From the NCBI RefSeq assembly GCF_030732985.1, contig NZ_JASHJX010000012.1:23253-87252 (forward strand): a DNA stretch of 64,000 nt, in the 5' to 3' direction. Below the pieces are notes generated by a model, which worked only from the letters and a program-made list of their open reading frames with translations, made no database searches and was not told the origin of the DNA. Of the stretch, positions 18,002 through 25,818 are shown piece after piece (the first letter of the stretch is position 1; each line of letters begins with the position of its first letter). A program made the translations under genes and the position numbers. This DNA is from Nioella sp. MMSF_3534. GTDB taxonomy: Bacteria; Pseudomonadota; Alphaproteobacteria; Rhodobacterales; Rhodobacteraceae.

Positions 18002-18030
18002 ATAAACCCTAAGGAATAAATTTTTCACAA
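18002..18030 (-). promoter_or_regulatory. Candidate promoter of the glxBCD-gmaS-glxA series
   Basis: On the minus strand TTGTGA, a 17-base spacer and GTTTAT lie in the most AT-rich part of the leader, about 60 bases before the glxB start. An imperfect CCCCTTG...CTTAGGG repeat overlaps it and could be an operator. Confidence 0.3.
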
Positions 18031-18166
18031 GGGGTAATTTTGCAAGGAAAATCCGACATCAGAACGGGTTTTGCCGTCGGATCAGGCAAATGATGCTGGA
18101 AATGAACGGGAAACGGGCAGGGATACGCCCCATGATCAGGGCTTCGCCCGGAATCAGCGCGCGTGG

Positions 18167-18790
18167 TCAGGTCGTCTGTGGATAGGAGATGATCGAGAGG
18201 TAGCGCGCGGGCAGGGCCTTGAGGATCTCTGGCCCGTGCGGCGCATCGGCATCGAAGAACAGCGTATCGCCGGGGCACAGATGATAGAGCCGGTCGCTAT
18301 GGCGATACATCACCTCGCCTTCCAGCATGTAGATCGTCTCGATCCCGCCATGCTGGAACGTCGGGAAGACATCGGATTCCTCGGTCAGGGTGATCAGGTA
18401 GGGTTCCACCATCACACCGCTGGCATTTGCTCCGATATGACCAAGCAGGTTGTACTGATGCCCTGCGCGGGTGCCTTCCCGCGCGGTCTCCACCCCTTCG
18501 CCTGCCTTGGTGTGAACCGCTTCGCGATGCTCCTCGAAACGGCGGAAGAAGGCGGTCAGCGGTACCGACAGGGCATTGGCCAAGGTCTGAAGCGTGGTCA
18601 GGGAAGGCGAGGTGTTGCCGTTTTCGATCTTTGACAGCATCCCGATGGAAAGGCCGGTCAGCCCGGCCAGTTCCGCAACGGTGATGTTCTGTTGCAGGCG
18701 AAACCCCCGGACTTCGCGGCCGATGGCCACTTCCAGCACCTTTTCGCGGTCATCTGCTTGCCGATGCGGGTTCTGTTTCAGCTTTGCCAA
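18167..18790 (-). CDS. XRE-family regulator with C-terminal cupin sensor domain
   Basis: A 207-residue repressor-type protein. The HTH (VRGFRLQQNITVAELAGLTGLSIGMLSKIENGNTSPSLTTLQTLANAL) spans roughly residues 27-75. The cupin barrel follows with the metal-site-like FPTFQHGGIETIYMLEGEVMYR and PGDTLFFDADAPHGPE. Such proteins commonly sense small ligands and control amine, polyamine or amino-acid use. It lies 226 bases upstream of glxB on the same strand, so it may read into or regulate the glx series; no overlap proves this. The ligand is unknown. Confidence 0.88.
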   Translation of the reverse strand: MAKLKQNPHRQADDREKVLEVAIGREVRGFRLQQNITVAELAGLTGLSIGMLSKIENGNTSPSLTTLQTLANALSVPLTAFFRRFEEHREAVHTKAGEGVETAREGTRAGHQYNLLGHIGANASGVMVEPYLITLTEESDVFPTFQHGGIETIYMLEGEVMYRHSDRLYHLCPGDTLFFDADAPHGPEILKALPARYLSIISYPQTT

Positions 18791-18970
18791 GGATCTCGTC
18801 CTGCCTGTTCGGGCCTGATGTCAGGATTATCTAAACCGACTGACGGGCGGTTTGGAACCGACAACCGGTTGTGCAGGGCGTTTTGGCCCGGCAAAGGGGT
18901 CTGCAACAGACGCTCTTGCACGCGGCCTTGTGCCGGTCTGCACATCCGGCGGGCGCAGGGTGCAACTTGC

Positions 18971-18999
18971 TTGACCCGCTCTCCGGACAGCCCCTAACT
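18971..18999 (+). promoter_or_regulatory. Candidate sigma-70 promoter of the HAD-like gene
   Basis: TTGACC, 17-base spacer, CTAACT, 60 bases before the ATG. The rest of the 268-base gap (18791-19058) holds nothing else recognisable. Confidence 0.4.
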
Positions 19000-19058
19000 G
19001 CGCGCCACGGGCGTCCATCGCCTTCGCAAACCGCGTCGCCACACAGGAAAGGACCGCG

Positions 19059-19931
19059 ATGAAGACCGCCGCCGATGCGTTCGACGCCTACGAGGCCATT
19101 CGCCATCTTCTGCCAGCCATGCCCGCTGCGGGTGCGGGTCAGGATATCGGCTCGATTATGGACATCGCCGACGGCGTGGACGCGTTCGTCTTCGATGCGT
19201 TCGGGGTGCTCAATGTCGGTGACAGCCCGATCCCCGGTGCCGCCGAGCGCGTGGCGCAATTGCGGGCCAGGGGCAAGCTGATCCGGGTGCTGTCAAACGC
19301 TGCCAGCTATGATCGCATGGCGGCCTTCGCAAAATTCGCCCGGCTTGGCTTTCCATTGGCCGAGGATGAGCTGATCACCAGCCGCGACGCGACCCTGCGC
19401 GCGATGGATGAGAGGCTTTGGGGGGTTATTGCGGCACCGGAAGATGCGCTGGCGGACCTGCCATTCCCGGTCCTGAGGTTGGGAGAGTCCGCAGATGTCT
19501 ACGACCGCGCGGAAGGAATCCTGTTCCTGTCGACCAGCGATTGGTCCGACCACCGGCAGACGCTCTTGCAGGCCAGCCTTGGCCTCCGACCCCGGCCGGT
19601 CCTGATCGGCAACGCGGATCTGGTCGCGCCGCGCGAAACCGGCCTGACGCTGGAGCCGGGGCACTACGCACGCGGCCTGCCGGGTGATGTCCGGCTGTTC
19701 GGCAAACCCTTCCCGGATGTCTACGAGCTCGTGACCGCCACCCTGCCCGGGGTGCCCGCCGACAGGATCGCCATGTGCGGCGACAGTTTGCACACGGATA
19801 TTCTGGGCGCTGCGGCACAGGGCTGGCGCAGCGTGCTGGTGACGGCTGACGGTCTCTTTGCCGGGGAGAAGACCGGCCCCTATGAACAGCGATCCGGGAT
19901 TGTCCCGGATTGGCGCGTGGCGCGGATCTAG
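19059..19931 (+). CDS. HAD-superfamily IIA protein (TIGR01459-like)
   Basis: A 290-residue cytoplasmic protein of the NagD-like HAD group. Motif I is FVFDAFGVLN (nucleophile Asp46), motif II the VLSNA serine region, and motifs III/IV are a Lys in LFGKPFPDVYE and GDSLHTDILGAAAQGW. The usual second Asp of motif I, the general acid in phosphatases, is Phe48. In this subfamily an aromatic residue is common there, so phosphatase activity should not be assumed. Substrate and partner are unknown. The start follows AGGAAAGGACCG at good spacing. It stands alone between the cupin regulator and the broken repeat-protein gene. Confidence 0.8.
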   Translation: MKTAADAFDAYEAIRHLLPAMPAAGAGQDIGSIMDIADGVDAFVFDAFGVLNVGDSPIPGAAERVAQLRARGKLIRVLSNAASYDRMAAFAKFARLGFPLAEDELITSRDATLRAMDERLWGVIAAPEDALADLPFPVLRLGESADVYDRAEGILFLSTSDWSDHRQTLLQASLGLRPRPVLIGNADLVAPRETGLTLEPGHYARGLPGDVRLFGKPFPDVYELVTATLPGVPADRIAMCGDSLHTDILGAAAQGWRSVLVTADGLFAGEKTGPYEQRSGIVPDWRVARI

Positions 19932-20035
19932 CCGCGCGTCGCGCAGGCCCTCACATGGCGCATGCGTGTTACCGCCTTTCGTGATAGGCTTTGGCACGAA
20001 TTTCCACGTTCAACCTTTACCCGGAGACCATATTC

Positions 20036-20404
20036 ATGACCCGCAGTTTCCTGACGAGACTATCGCTTGTGCTTGCGCTTTCCCTGTTCGGCAGTGTCGC
20101 AAGCGCCCAGACCACAACCGACTGGCTGACCAGTCAGGACTACTAGGCCTATTTCGATAGCGTGGTTCCGGCGGGATATATGCCCGTTTCGGTGGAGGCA
20201 GGGCTCGTCTATGGCCATGTTCGCTATCAGGCGACATTCGCCCGCACGCCTGCTGGCCTGTCATGGGTTGCCCGCCATGGCCAATCCGACAGCAGCTTCG
20301 CCGAAACCAATGCCGGTCTGACGGCGCAGGGCTACAGGCTCAGCTTTCATCACCGTTTCGACACCGAAGGCATGGTCCGCAACCAGGCGATCTGGGTGCG
20401 CTGA
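20036..20404 (+). pseudogene. Secreted bacterial tandem-repeat (BTRD1-like) protein broken by one in-frame TAG
   Basis: From ATG 20036 the frame gives a clear signal peptide (LSLVLALSLFGSVASAQ) and TTTDWLTSQDY, then TAG at 20144-20146. The same frame continues without further stops for 86 codons to TGA 20404. The second half has two copies of the tandem repeat seen in secreted repeat proteins: AYFDSVVPAGYMPVSVEAG and SFAETNAGLTAQGYRLS, with YQATFAR and NQAIWVR. The position of the TAG corresponds to a Gln in that repeat (Y-Q-A-Y-F), so a single CAG-to-TAG change explains it. The intact product would be about 122 aa. Confidence 0.7.
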
Positions 20405-20416
20405 AACGATCCGCTG

Positions 20417-20434
20417 CACCCGCCGGTGCGGGTG
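20417..20434. terminator. Hairpin between the broken repeat gene and the aspartate-dehydrogenase-like gene
   Basis: Perfect 7-base stem CACCCGC/GCGGGTG with CGGT loop, 13 bases after the TGA, in the gap between convergent genes; it could serve both strands. Confidence 0.45.
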
Positions 20435-20442
20435 GGGGGCGT

Positions 20443-21129
20443 TCAGTATCCGCCAAGGGTGAGCGGCGCAGCCCTGCGCGCAAGTGCGGCGAGGATCGCC
20501 AGGGCCACCGGATGCGGGCCCGGCCTGTCGAAACGGATATCCGTGCGGATGGTCTGGCCCGGCATGACGAACCGCGCGGCAATGCGATGCGCGCCACCTT
20601 CCGGGGTGGAGATCAGAGTGACATGGGTCGCGTCGATGCCGGGGCCGCAGATGGCGCTGGCCATGGCGGTGTTGAGGTGATCGGGAAAGCGCTCCGCCGC
20701 CTCGGCCAGAGGCCCGCGAAACACCGGGCCGGGGCGGTCCGCAAGACCGGGCGCATATTGCCGGACAAACAGTTTTGCAGGCAGGCCCGGAGGGCAAAGA
20801 AGTGGCCCGGAAATCCAGCCGGTGAACAGTCTCAGCCTGTGTCCACTCTGCAGCGCGGCGCGTTGCAGCCTGTCGCGCAGGTCGGGGTCGATCAGGGCGG
20901 CGGCACCGACCGTCCACAAATCCCCGTGAAACAGTGCCTCTTCGCCGAATTGGCGCAGGGCGTCCGGTCCGGCCATGTCGATGGTGATGTCGGCTTGGGG
21001 AAGGTGGCGGGCGTCGCGTCCAAGGACCGCCTCGACGCAGTAGCCGTGACGCTCTGGCAAGTGGGCCGTGACGTCCCTGCCGATCCGGCCGCGTCCGATC
21101 AGGACCAGCTTGGTTTGGGAATGGGTCAT
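20443..21129 (-). CDS. Short aspartate-dehydrogenase-like (DUF108) protein
   Basis: A 228-residue NAD(P)-binding protein. The Rossmann start is KLVLIGRGRIGRDV, and the C-terminal half matches the aspartate dehydrogenase domain: VFRGPLAEAAERFPDHLNTAMASA, then AHRIAARF with the position of the catalytic His, ending NP-like PHPVALAILAALARRAA. NadX-type enzymes oxidise L-aspartate to iminoaspartate; typical length is ~265, so about 35 residues are missing, mainly in the middle. It is last in a minus-strand series of eight genes after a hairpin. Another amino acid may be the substrate. Confidence 0.7.
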   Translation of the reverse strand: MTHSQTKLVLIGRGRIGRDVTAHLPERHGYCVEAVLGRDARHLPQADITIDMAGPDALRQFGEEALFHGDLWTVGAAALIDPDLRDRLQRAALQSGHRLRLFTGWISGPLLCPPGLPAKLFVRQYAPGLADRPGPVFRGPLAEAAERFPDHLNTAMASAICGPGIDATHVTLISTPEGGAHRIAARFVMPGQTIRTDIRFDRPGPHPVALAILAALARRAAPLTLGGY

Positions 21130-21147
21130 CCGCTGCGCGAAGACTGC

Positions 21148-21172
21148 GCCCGGCCCCGCGATGGGGCCGGGC
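21148..21172 (-). terminator. Intercistronic hairpin after the ABC binding-protein gene
   Basis: Perfect 10-base GC stem GCCCGGCCCC/GGGGCCGGGC with a 5-base loop, in the 50 bases between the binding-protein stop and the aspartate-dehydrogenase-like start. No T-tract; likely transcript stabilisation or partial termination. Confidence 0.5.
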
Positions 21173-21179
21173 AGGGGGG

Positions 21180-22439
21180 TCAGTTGATCGACGCCATGAA
21201 GCCAGAGACCTCTTCCAGCGAGATGTAGCGCTGTTCGGCCATGCCGCTGTCATCGAAGACCCAGGACACGGCCGGGGCCGACACATTGCCGTTGGCATCG
21301 AAGGTCACCGCGCCGGTCGCGCCCTGGTAGGACACGGACCCGCCTTCGGACAGGATCGCCATGGCCTGGGCAAATCCTTCAACCGTGGCGGGGATCGCCT
21401 CGCCATCGGGGTCGGTCACACGCGGCACCTGTGCCGCAATCTCGGTGCCCGTCGCGTCGCGGCCTGCCGCGTGATAGGCCAGCAGCGCGATGGCCGCCGC
21501 GTCAAAGCTGTTGGCCAGGCCCGGACCACTGGGCGCAGAGCCGAAATGCGCGGCATAGGCATCGACGAAGGCCTCGGCGCTCGGCACGCGCGGGCTGGAG
21601 GTGTCGGTGCCGATGAAATCACCGAGATTGGCAAGGCCGACGGTTGTGCGGAAATCGTCGGACCGCAGCGAGTTCGCCCCGATCATGACCGACGTGCCGC
21701 CAAGACCCAGCCATTCGCGCACGAAGGAAATCCCTTCGGTCGGATAGAGCGCGAGGTAGAGCGCGCCGGGCTGGTCGCGCAGGGCCTGCGTGGCTTCGGC
21801 GCGGTAGCTAGGCTGCGCGTCGTTCAGCGCAATGGAGGCATGGACCTCGATCCCCACGGCCTCGAACGCGGCGGCGGCCATGCGGCCGATATCCTGGCCC
21901 CAGTCGTCGTTCTTGTATACCACGGTAATGCTCTCGATCCCCGCATCGCGTGCCAGCATCGCGGCAACGGCGGCCTGCACATCGGCGGTGGCAAAGGTGC
22001 GGAACCACAGCCCGCGCGCCTCGCCGGAGGCGGCGATTTCCGTCAGTCGGGTCGAGGACGAGCAGCACGACATCTGCATGACGCCTGCGGGCGCGGTGAC
22101 CGACGTCAGGATCGGGATGGTGATGCCCGAGGACACGGTGCCGATCAGCAGCTGCACCTGGTCGATATCGACCAGCGCACGCGCCGCATCGACGCCGACG
22201 CGACCGTCGTTCTGGTCGTCACGCAGGATCATGTTGACATCGCAGCCGTCGACGCCGCCCGCCTCGTTGATCATCTCGCCGACCCAAAGCGCGGTTTCCG
22301 CGATCGGGCGGCCCCAGTCGACCGAGGTCGGGTAAAGCGTGCCGACATTGACGCTGCATTCCTGCGCCAGCGCGGCGCCGGTTTGAAGGCCGATTGCCAG
22401 CGCCGAGGCACCGGCCAGTCCGAGTATATGTCGTTTCAT
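21180..22439 (-). CDS. ABC transporter substrate-binding protein, branched-chain amino acid (HAAT) type
   Basis: A 419-residue periplasmic protein with signal peptide MKRHILGLAGASALAIGLQTGAALA. The mature part follows the LivJ/Peripla_BP_6 pattern: VGTLYPTSVDWGRPIAETALWVGEMINEAGGV, then an ILRDDQNDGRVGVDAARALVD segment and a LLIGTVSSGITIPIL phosphate-like loop. The ligand-site region reads MQMSCCSSST with a double cysteine, unusual in an exported binding protein. It is 7 bases downstream of the LivM-like gene. Family members bind amino acids, amides or aromatic acids; the ligand here is unknown. Confidence 0.85.
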   Translation of the reverse strand: MKRHILGLAGASALAIGLQTGAALAQECSVNVGTLYPTSVDWGRPIAETALWVGEMINEAGGVDGCDVNMILRDDQNDGRVGVDAARALVDIDQVQLLIGTVSSGITIPILTSVTAPAGVMQMSCCSSSTRLTEIAASGEARGLWFRTFATADVQAAVAAMLARDAGIESITVVYKNDDWGQDIGRMAAAAFEAVGIEVHASIALNDAQPSYRAEATQALRDQPGALYLALYPTEGISFVREWLGLGGTSVMIGANSLRSDDFRTTVGLANLGDFIGTDTSSPRVPSAEAFVDAYAAHFGSAPSGPGLANSFDAAAIALLAYHAAGRDATGTEIAAQVPRVTDPDGEAIPATVEGFAQAMAILSEGGSVSYQGATGAVTFDANGNVSAPAVSWVFDDSGMAEQRYISLEEVSGFMASIN

Positions 22440-22446
22440 GGTCAGT

Positions 22447-23424
22447 CTACTCCTTGTTGGATGTGTGTGCGGCCTTGGCGACCGTCGTGTTTCGGGGGTT
22501 GGAAATGCGTTCCGGCAGCAGCCCCTCTGGCCGCCAGAGCAACATGGAAACGATCAGCGTCCCGATGAGGATGTACTGGATCGAGCCCGCGTCAAGCTGC
22601 ATCGAGTCGGGCACAAGCCGGGTCAGGGCGAATCCGCTGAGCGTCCAGGCCCCCCAGATCAGCACCGCGCCAAGCACCGCGCCGCGATTGTTGCCCGCGC
22701 CGCCGACGATCAGCATGGCCCAGACCTGGAAGGTCAGGATCGGCAGCAGGTCCTGCGGGCTGACAAAGGCGGTGTAGGAGACGTAGAGCCCGCCGCCCGC
22801 GCCCATGATCGCCGCACCGATGACCAGCGACCACAGGCGCAGACGCGTCGGGCTCTTGCCAAGCGCGCGGGCGGCGGTCTCATCCTCGCGGATCGCGCGC
22901 AGGGCGCGGCCGAAGGGCGAATGCACCAGCCGCTCGATTCCCCACCAGACGAGGGCCAGAACCGCCAGCACGATCAGCAGGAAGACGACACCAAAGAGGA
23001 AGTTGCTTTCGATCACCGCTTCGAACGGGCGTGGAAAGCCGCGCATGCCGCGCGCGCCTCCGGTCAGCCATTGGGAATTGCGGGCCAGCGATTCCAGCGC
23101 CACGGCCACGCCGAAGGTGGAAATGGCCAGATAGTCGTGCCGCAGCCGCAGCGTCAGCAGCCCCACCACCCAGGCCAGCGCCGCCGCCAGCAGGACGCCC
23201 CCGCCAAGCGCCACCAGATAGGGCAGGCCGAAGCCGCCGAACTGGCCGGGCTCGGCAGGCCCGCCAAGGATCATCGTGCCATAGGCCCCGGCCCCGAAGA
23301 ACGCGACCACGCCGCCATTGAACAGCCCGGTATAGCCCCATTGCAGGTTCAGCCCGAGGGTGATGATGGCCATGATCCCGGCCATTGTCAGGAAGAATGT
23401 CAGGTAGGACACCACGCCGATCAT
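22447..23424 (-). CDS. Branched-chain-amino-acid-type ABC permease, LivM family
   Basis: A 325-residue inner-membrane permease. About eight to nine hydrophobic spans are visible and the EAA-like cytoplasmic loop reads PFGRALRAIREDETAARALGKSPTRLRLWSLVIGA, diagnostic for LivM. The start is MIGVVSYLTFFLTMAGIMAI, whose ATG overlaps the LivH stop (ATGA). A longer in-frame reading upstream runs antisense-like through the LivH gene and was discarded. It pairs with LivH to form the channel of the importer served by the binding protein that follows. Confidence 0.87.
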   Translation of the reverse strand: MIGVVSYLTFFLTMAGIMAIITLGLNLQWGYTGLFNGGVVAFFGAGAYGTMILGGPAEPGQFGGFGLPYLVALGGGVLLAAALAWVVGLLTLRLRHDYLAISTFGVAVALESLARNSQWLTGGARGMRGFPRPFEAVIESNFLFGVVFLLIVLAVLALVWWGIERLVHSPFGRALRAIREDETAARALGKSPTRLRLWSLVIGAAIMGAGGGLYVSYTAFVSPQDLLPILTFQVWAMLIVGGAGNNRGAVLGAVLIWGAWTLSGFALTRLVPDSMQLDAGSIQYILIGTLIVSMLLWRPEGLLPERISNPRNTTVAKAAHTSNKE

Positions 23425-24335
23425 CTTTGATCCTCCCCGAACAGGCCCTGAGGGCGCACCAGTAGCACCGCCAGAATGATGAGAAACGGCATCGCCGGTG
23501 CGTAGCCCGAGGGCAGCACCAGCAGCGCAAGGCCAGAGGCGATGCCGACAATGAAGCCGCCCAGAACCGCGCCGTAGACACTGCCGATGCCCCCCACGAT
23601 GGTCGCGGCGAAGACCGGAAGCAGAAAGACCGGCCCGATCATCGGGTTCAGCTGGTTGGTCAGCGCATAAAGTGTGCCCGCCGCCGCCGACAGACTGCCC
23701 GCGATGATCCAGACCGCCGCTATGACGGTTGTCAGCCGCACCCCGGCAACCTGCGCCAACGCCGGGTTTTCCGCCACCGCGCGCAGGGCGAAGCCGAAGG
23801 TGGTGCGGGTCAGGACCAGGTGCAGCGCCAGCATCAGCACCAGCGCCAGCACCAGCACGAAGACCTGGTCGGGCTTGATCAGGATCAGCGGATCGAAACT
23901 GAGAATGGTCGCGCGGGCGATTTCCTGCGAATAGAGCTGCGCGTGATGGCCGAAGATCAGCACGATCACGTTGCGGATGATCAGCGCCACGCCGAAACTG
24001 GCAAAGACCATCGACAGCGGATCGGCCTTCTGCCGGATGCGGCGGAACACGAGCCAGTCGATTACCACGGCCGACAGCCCCGTCAGCACCATGGCGATGA
24101 CCATGGAGAGGGCCAGCGCGCCGGTCAGGGTCAGGGGCGCGAAGGCCTCGTCCAGCACGGGGACCAGCGTGGAAAACAGCCGGTCGAAGACCAGCGCCGC
24201 ATAGGCGCCAATGGCCAGCAGTTCCGAATAGGCGAAATTGGCAAAGCGCAGCATGTGCATGATCAGGGTCAGCCCGATTGCGCCGAGCGAGATGATCGCG
24301 CCAGTGAGGATGCCGTCGAGGAGGCTCTGGATCAT
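23421..24335 (-). CDS. Branched-chain-amino-acid-type ABC permease, LivH family
   Basis: A 304-residue permease with LivH features: an N-terminal span followed by LGAIGLTLIMHMLRFANFAYSELLAIGAYAAL, and the cytoplasmic loop TFGFALRAVAENPALAQVAGVRLTTVIAAVWIIAG. It overlaps by 4 bases the LivF gene before it and the LivM gene after it, so the transporter genes are translationally coupled. Confidence 0.88.
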   Translation of the reverse strand: MIQSLLDGILTGAIISLGAIGLTLIMHMLRFANFAYSELLAIGAYAALVFDRLFSTLVPVLDEAFAPLTLTGALALSMVIAMVLTGLSAVVIDWLVFRRIRQKADPLSMVFASFGVALIIRNVIVLIFGHHAQLYSQEIARATILSFDPLILIKPDQVFVLVLALVLMLALHLVLTRTTFGFALRAVAENPALAQVAGVRLTTVIAAVWIIAGSLSAAAGTLYALTNQLNPMIGPVFLLPVFAATIVGGIGSVYGAVLGGFIVGIASGLALLVLPSGYAPAMPFLIILAVLLVRPQGLFGEDQR

Positions 24336-25054
24336 GACGCCACCATCCGCTTGCCGCCAAGGTAGATTTCGCCCACCACCGGATCGGATGCGATCTGCGC
24401 CGCAGGCCCGTCGATCTGGTTGCGCCCTTCGGCGAGGATGTAGCAGTGATCGGCCACGCGCAGGGCCTGCTTCACGTTCTGTTCGACCAGCAGCACCGTC
24501 ACCCCCTGTTCCGTCAGGCCGCGCGTCAGGTCCAGCACCTCGCCCGCGATCTTGGGCGACAGCCCGGCAGAGGGTTCATCGAGCAGGATCACCGAAGGCC
24601 GGTTCGCCAGCGCCATGGCCACGGCCAGCATCTGCCGCTGCCCGCCCGACAGCGCGCCCGCGCGGTCGCCACGCTTGTCGCGCAGCGCCGGGAAGAGATC
24701 GTAAAGCTCCTCCAGCCGCGTGGCGCGGTCGGGCGCGCGGCGCAGGACCAGCATCAGGTTTTCGCGGATCGTGAGATGGCGGAAGATGTTGTCGGTCTGC
24801 GGCACATAGGCCAGCCCATGCGACCCCATCAGGTCCGGGCGCAGGCCGGTGATGTCTGTCTCGCCCAGCATCACACGCCCGCTGCTGACCGGTACAAGCC
24901 CGGCGATGGCCTTGATGAGCGTCGATTTCCCGGCCCCGTTCGGGCCGATGATGACGGTCAGTTTGGCGTGTTCCGCCACGAGGTCCACGTTGCGCAGGAT
25001 CGGCAGATCGCGCACATATCCGGCCTCCAGCTGTTCGATGCGCAACACGGTCAT
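24332..25054 (-). CDS. ABC transporter ATP-binding protein, LivF family
   Basis: A 240-residue ATPase with Walker A IGPNGAGKSTLIKAIAG, Q-loop VPQTDN, signature LSGGQRQML, Walker B VILLDEPSAGLSP and the switch His in LLVEQNVKQA (the Glu/Gln-type LivF ending). It energises import together with the LivG gene, which it overlaps by 4 bases. Confidence 0.9.
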   Translation of the reverse strand: MTVLRIEQLEAGYVRDLPILRNVDLVAEHAKLTVIIGPNGAGKSTLIKAIAGLVPVSSGRVMLGETDITGLRPDLMGSHGLAYVPQTDNIFRHLTIRENLMLVLRRAPDRATRLEELYDLFPALRDKRGDRAGALSGGQRQMLAVAMALANRPSVILLDEPSAGLSPKIAGEVLDLTRGLTEQGVTVLLVEQNVKQALRVADHCYILAEGRNQIDGPAAQIASDPVVGEIYLGGKRMVAS

Positions 25055-25818
25055 GCGGGCGCCCCCAGATAGGCGTCCAGAAGCTCCGGGTTCACGCGGG
25101 CCTCCTCTGCGGTGCCCTGGAACATAACCTTGCCCTCGGCCAGTGCGATCACCGGGTCGCAGTGGCGCATGACGAAATCCATGTCGTGCTCGATCACCAC
25201 GAAGGTCACGCCGCGCCGGTTCAACTGTTCGATCCGGTCGATGAGGATGTTTGTCAGCGACGGGTTCACCCCCGCCGCCGGTTCGTCGAGCAGGATCACG
25301 GAGGGATCGCCCATCAGCGCGCGACCAAGTTCCAGTAGTTTCATCTGCCCGCCGGAGATCTTTCCCGCCGGGTGATCCGCGAGATGCGCAAGCGTCACGA
25401 AATCGAGGATTTCCTCTGCCTTCGCGTGCAGCTTGCGTTCCTGTTCGGCCACGCGGCCCCGGCGAAAGAGCGCGCCGGATACCGTTTCGCCCACCTGCGC
25501 GGGCGGGGCCAGCATCAGGTTGTCCATCACGCTCATCCGCCGGAAGGGGCGGGGGATCTGGAAGGTGCGGGCGAGGCCGAGTGCGAACAGTGCCTCCGGC
25601 GGTTTGCCGGTGATGTCTTGCCCGTTCAGGGACACGGTGCCGCTGGTGGGTTTCAAACTGCCCGCAACCATGTTGAACAACGTCGTCTTACCCGCGCCAT
25701 TGGGGCCGATCAGCCCCGTGATGCTGCCCTTGCGGATGTCCAGCGTCACCCCGTCCACGGCACGGAACGGGCCGAAATCGCGGGTCAGCCCGGCAAGGGA
25801 CAGGGCCGCGTCGGTCAT
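25051..25818 (-). CDS. ABC transporter ATP-binding protein, LivG family
   Basis: A 255-residue ATPase with Walker A IGPNGAGKTTLFNMVAG, signature ISGGQMKLLELGRALMG, Walker B VILLDEPAAGVNPS and the H-loop VIEHDMDFVM. Its C-terminus has the LivG/BCA_ABC_TP extension ending EEARVNPELLDAYLGA. The ATG at 25818 overlaps the stop of the aldo/keto reductase gene (ATGA); the longer upstream frame lies inside that gene and was rejected. Confidence 0.9.
   Translation of the reverse strand: MTDAALSLAGLTRDFGPFRAVDGVTLDIRKGSITGLIGPNGAGKTTLFNMVAGSLKPTSGTVSLNGQDITGKPPEALFALGLARTFQIPRPFRRMSVMDNLMLAPPAQVGETVSGALFRRGRVAEQERKLHAKAEEILDFVTLAHLADHPAGKISGGQMKLLELGRALMGDPSVILLDEPAAGVNPSLTNILIDRIEQLNRRGVTFVVIEHDMDFVMRHCDPVIALAEGKVMFQGTAEEARVNPELLDAYLGAPA

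Noticed and set aside
20144..20146. Amber codon read through as a programmed or recoded residue
   Set aside because: No suppressor tRNA or recoding signal is visible, and a one-base CAG-to-TAG change explains it more simply.
23425..24360. Upstream extension of the LivM frame, making a 637-aa ORF
   Set aside because: The extension runs through livH in another frame; the ATG at 23424 overlapping the livH stop is the natural start.
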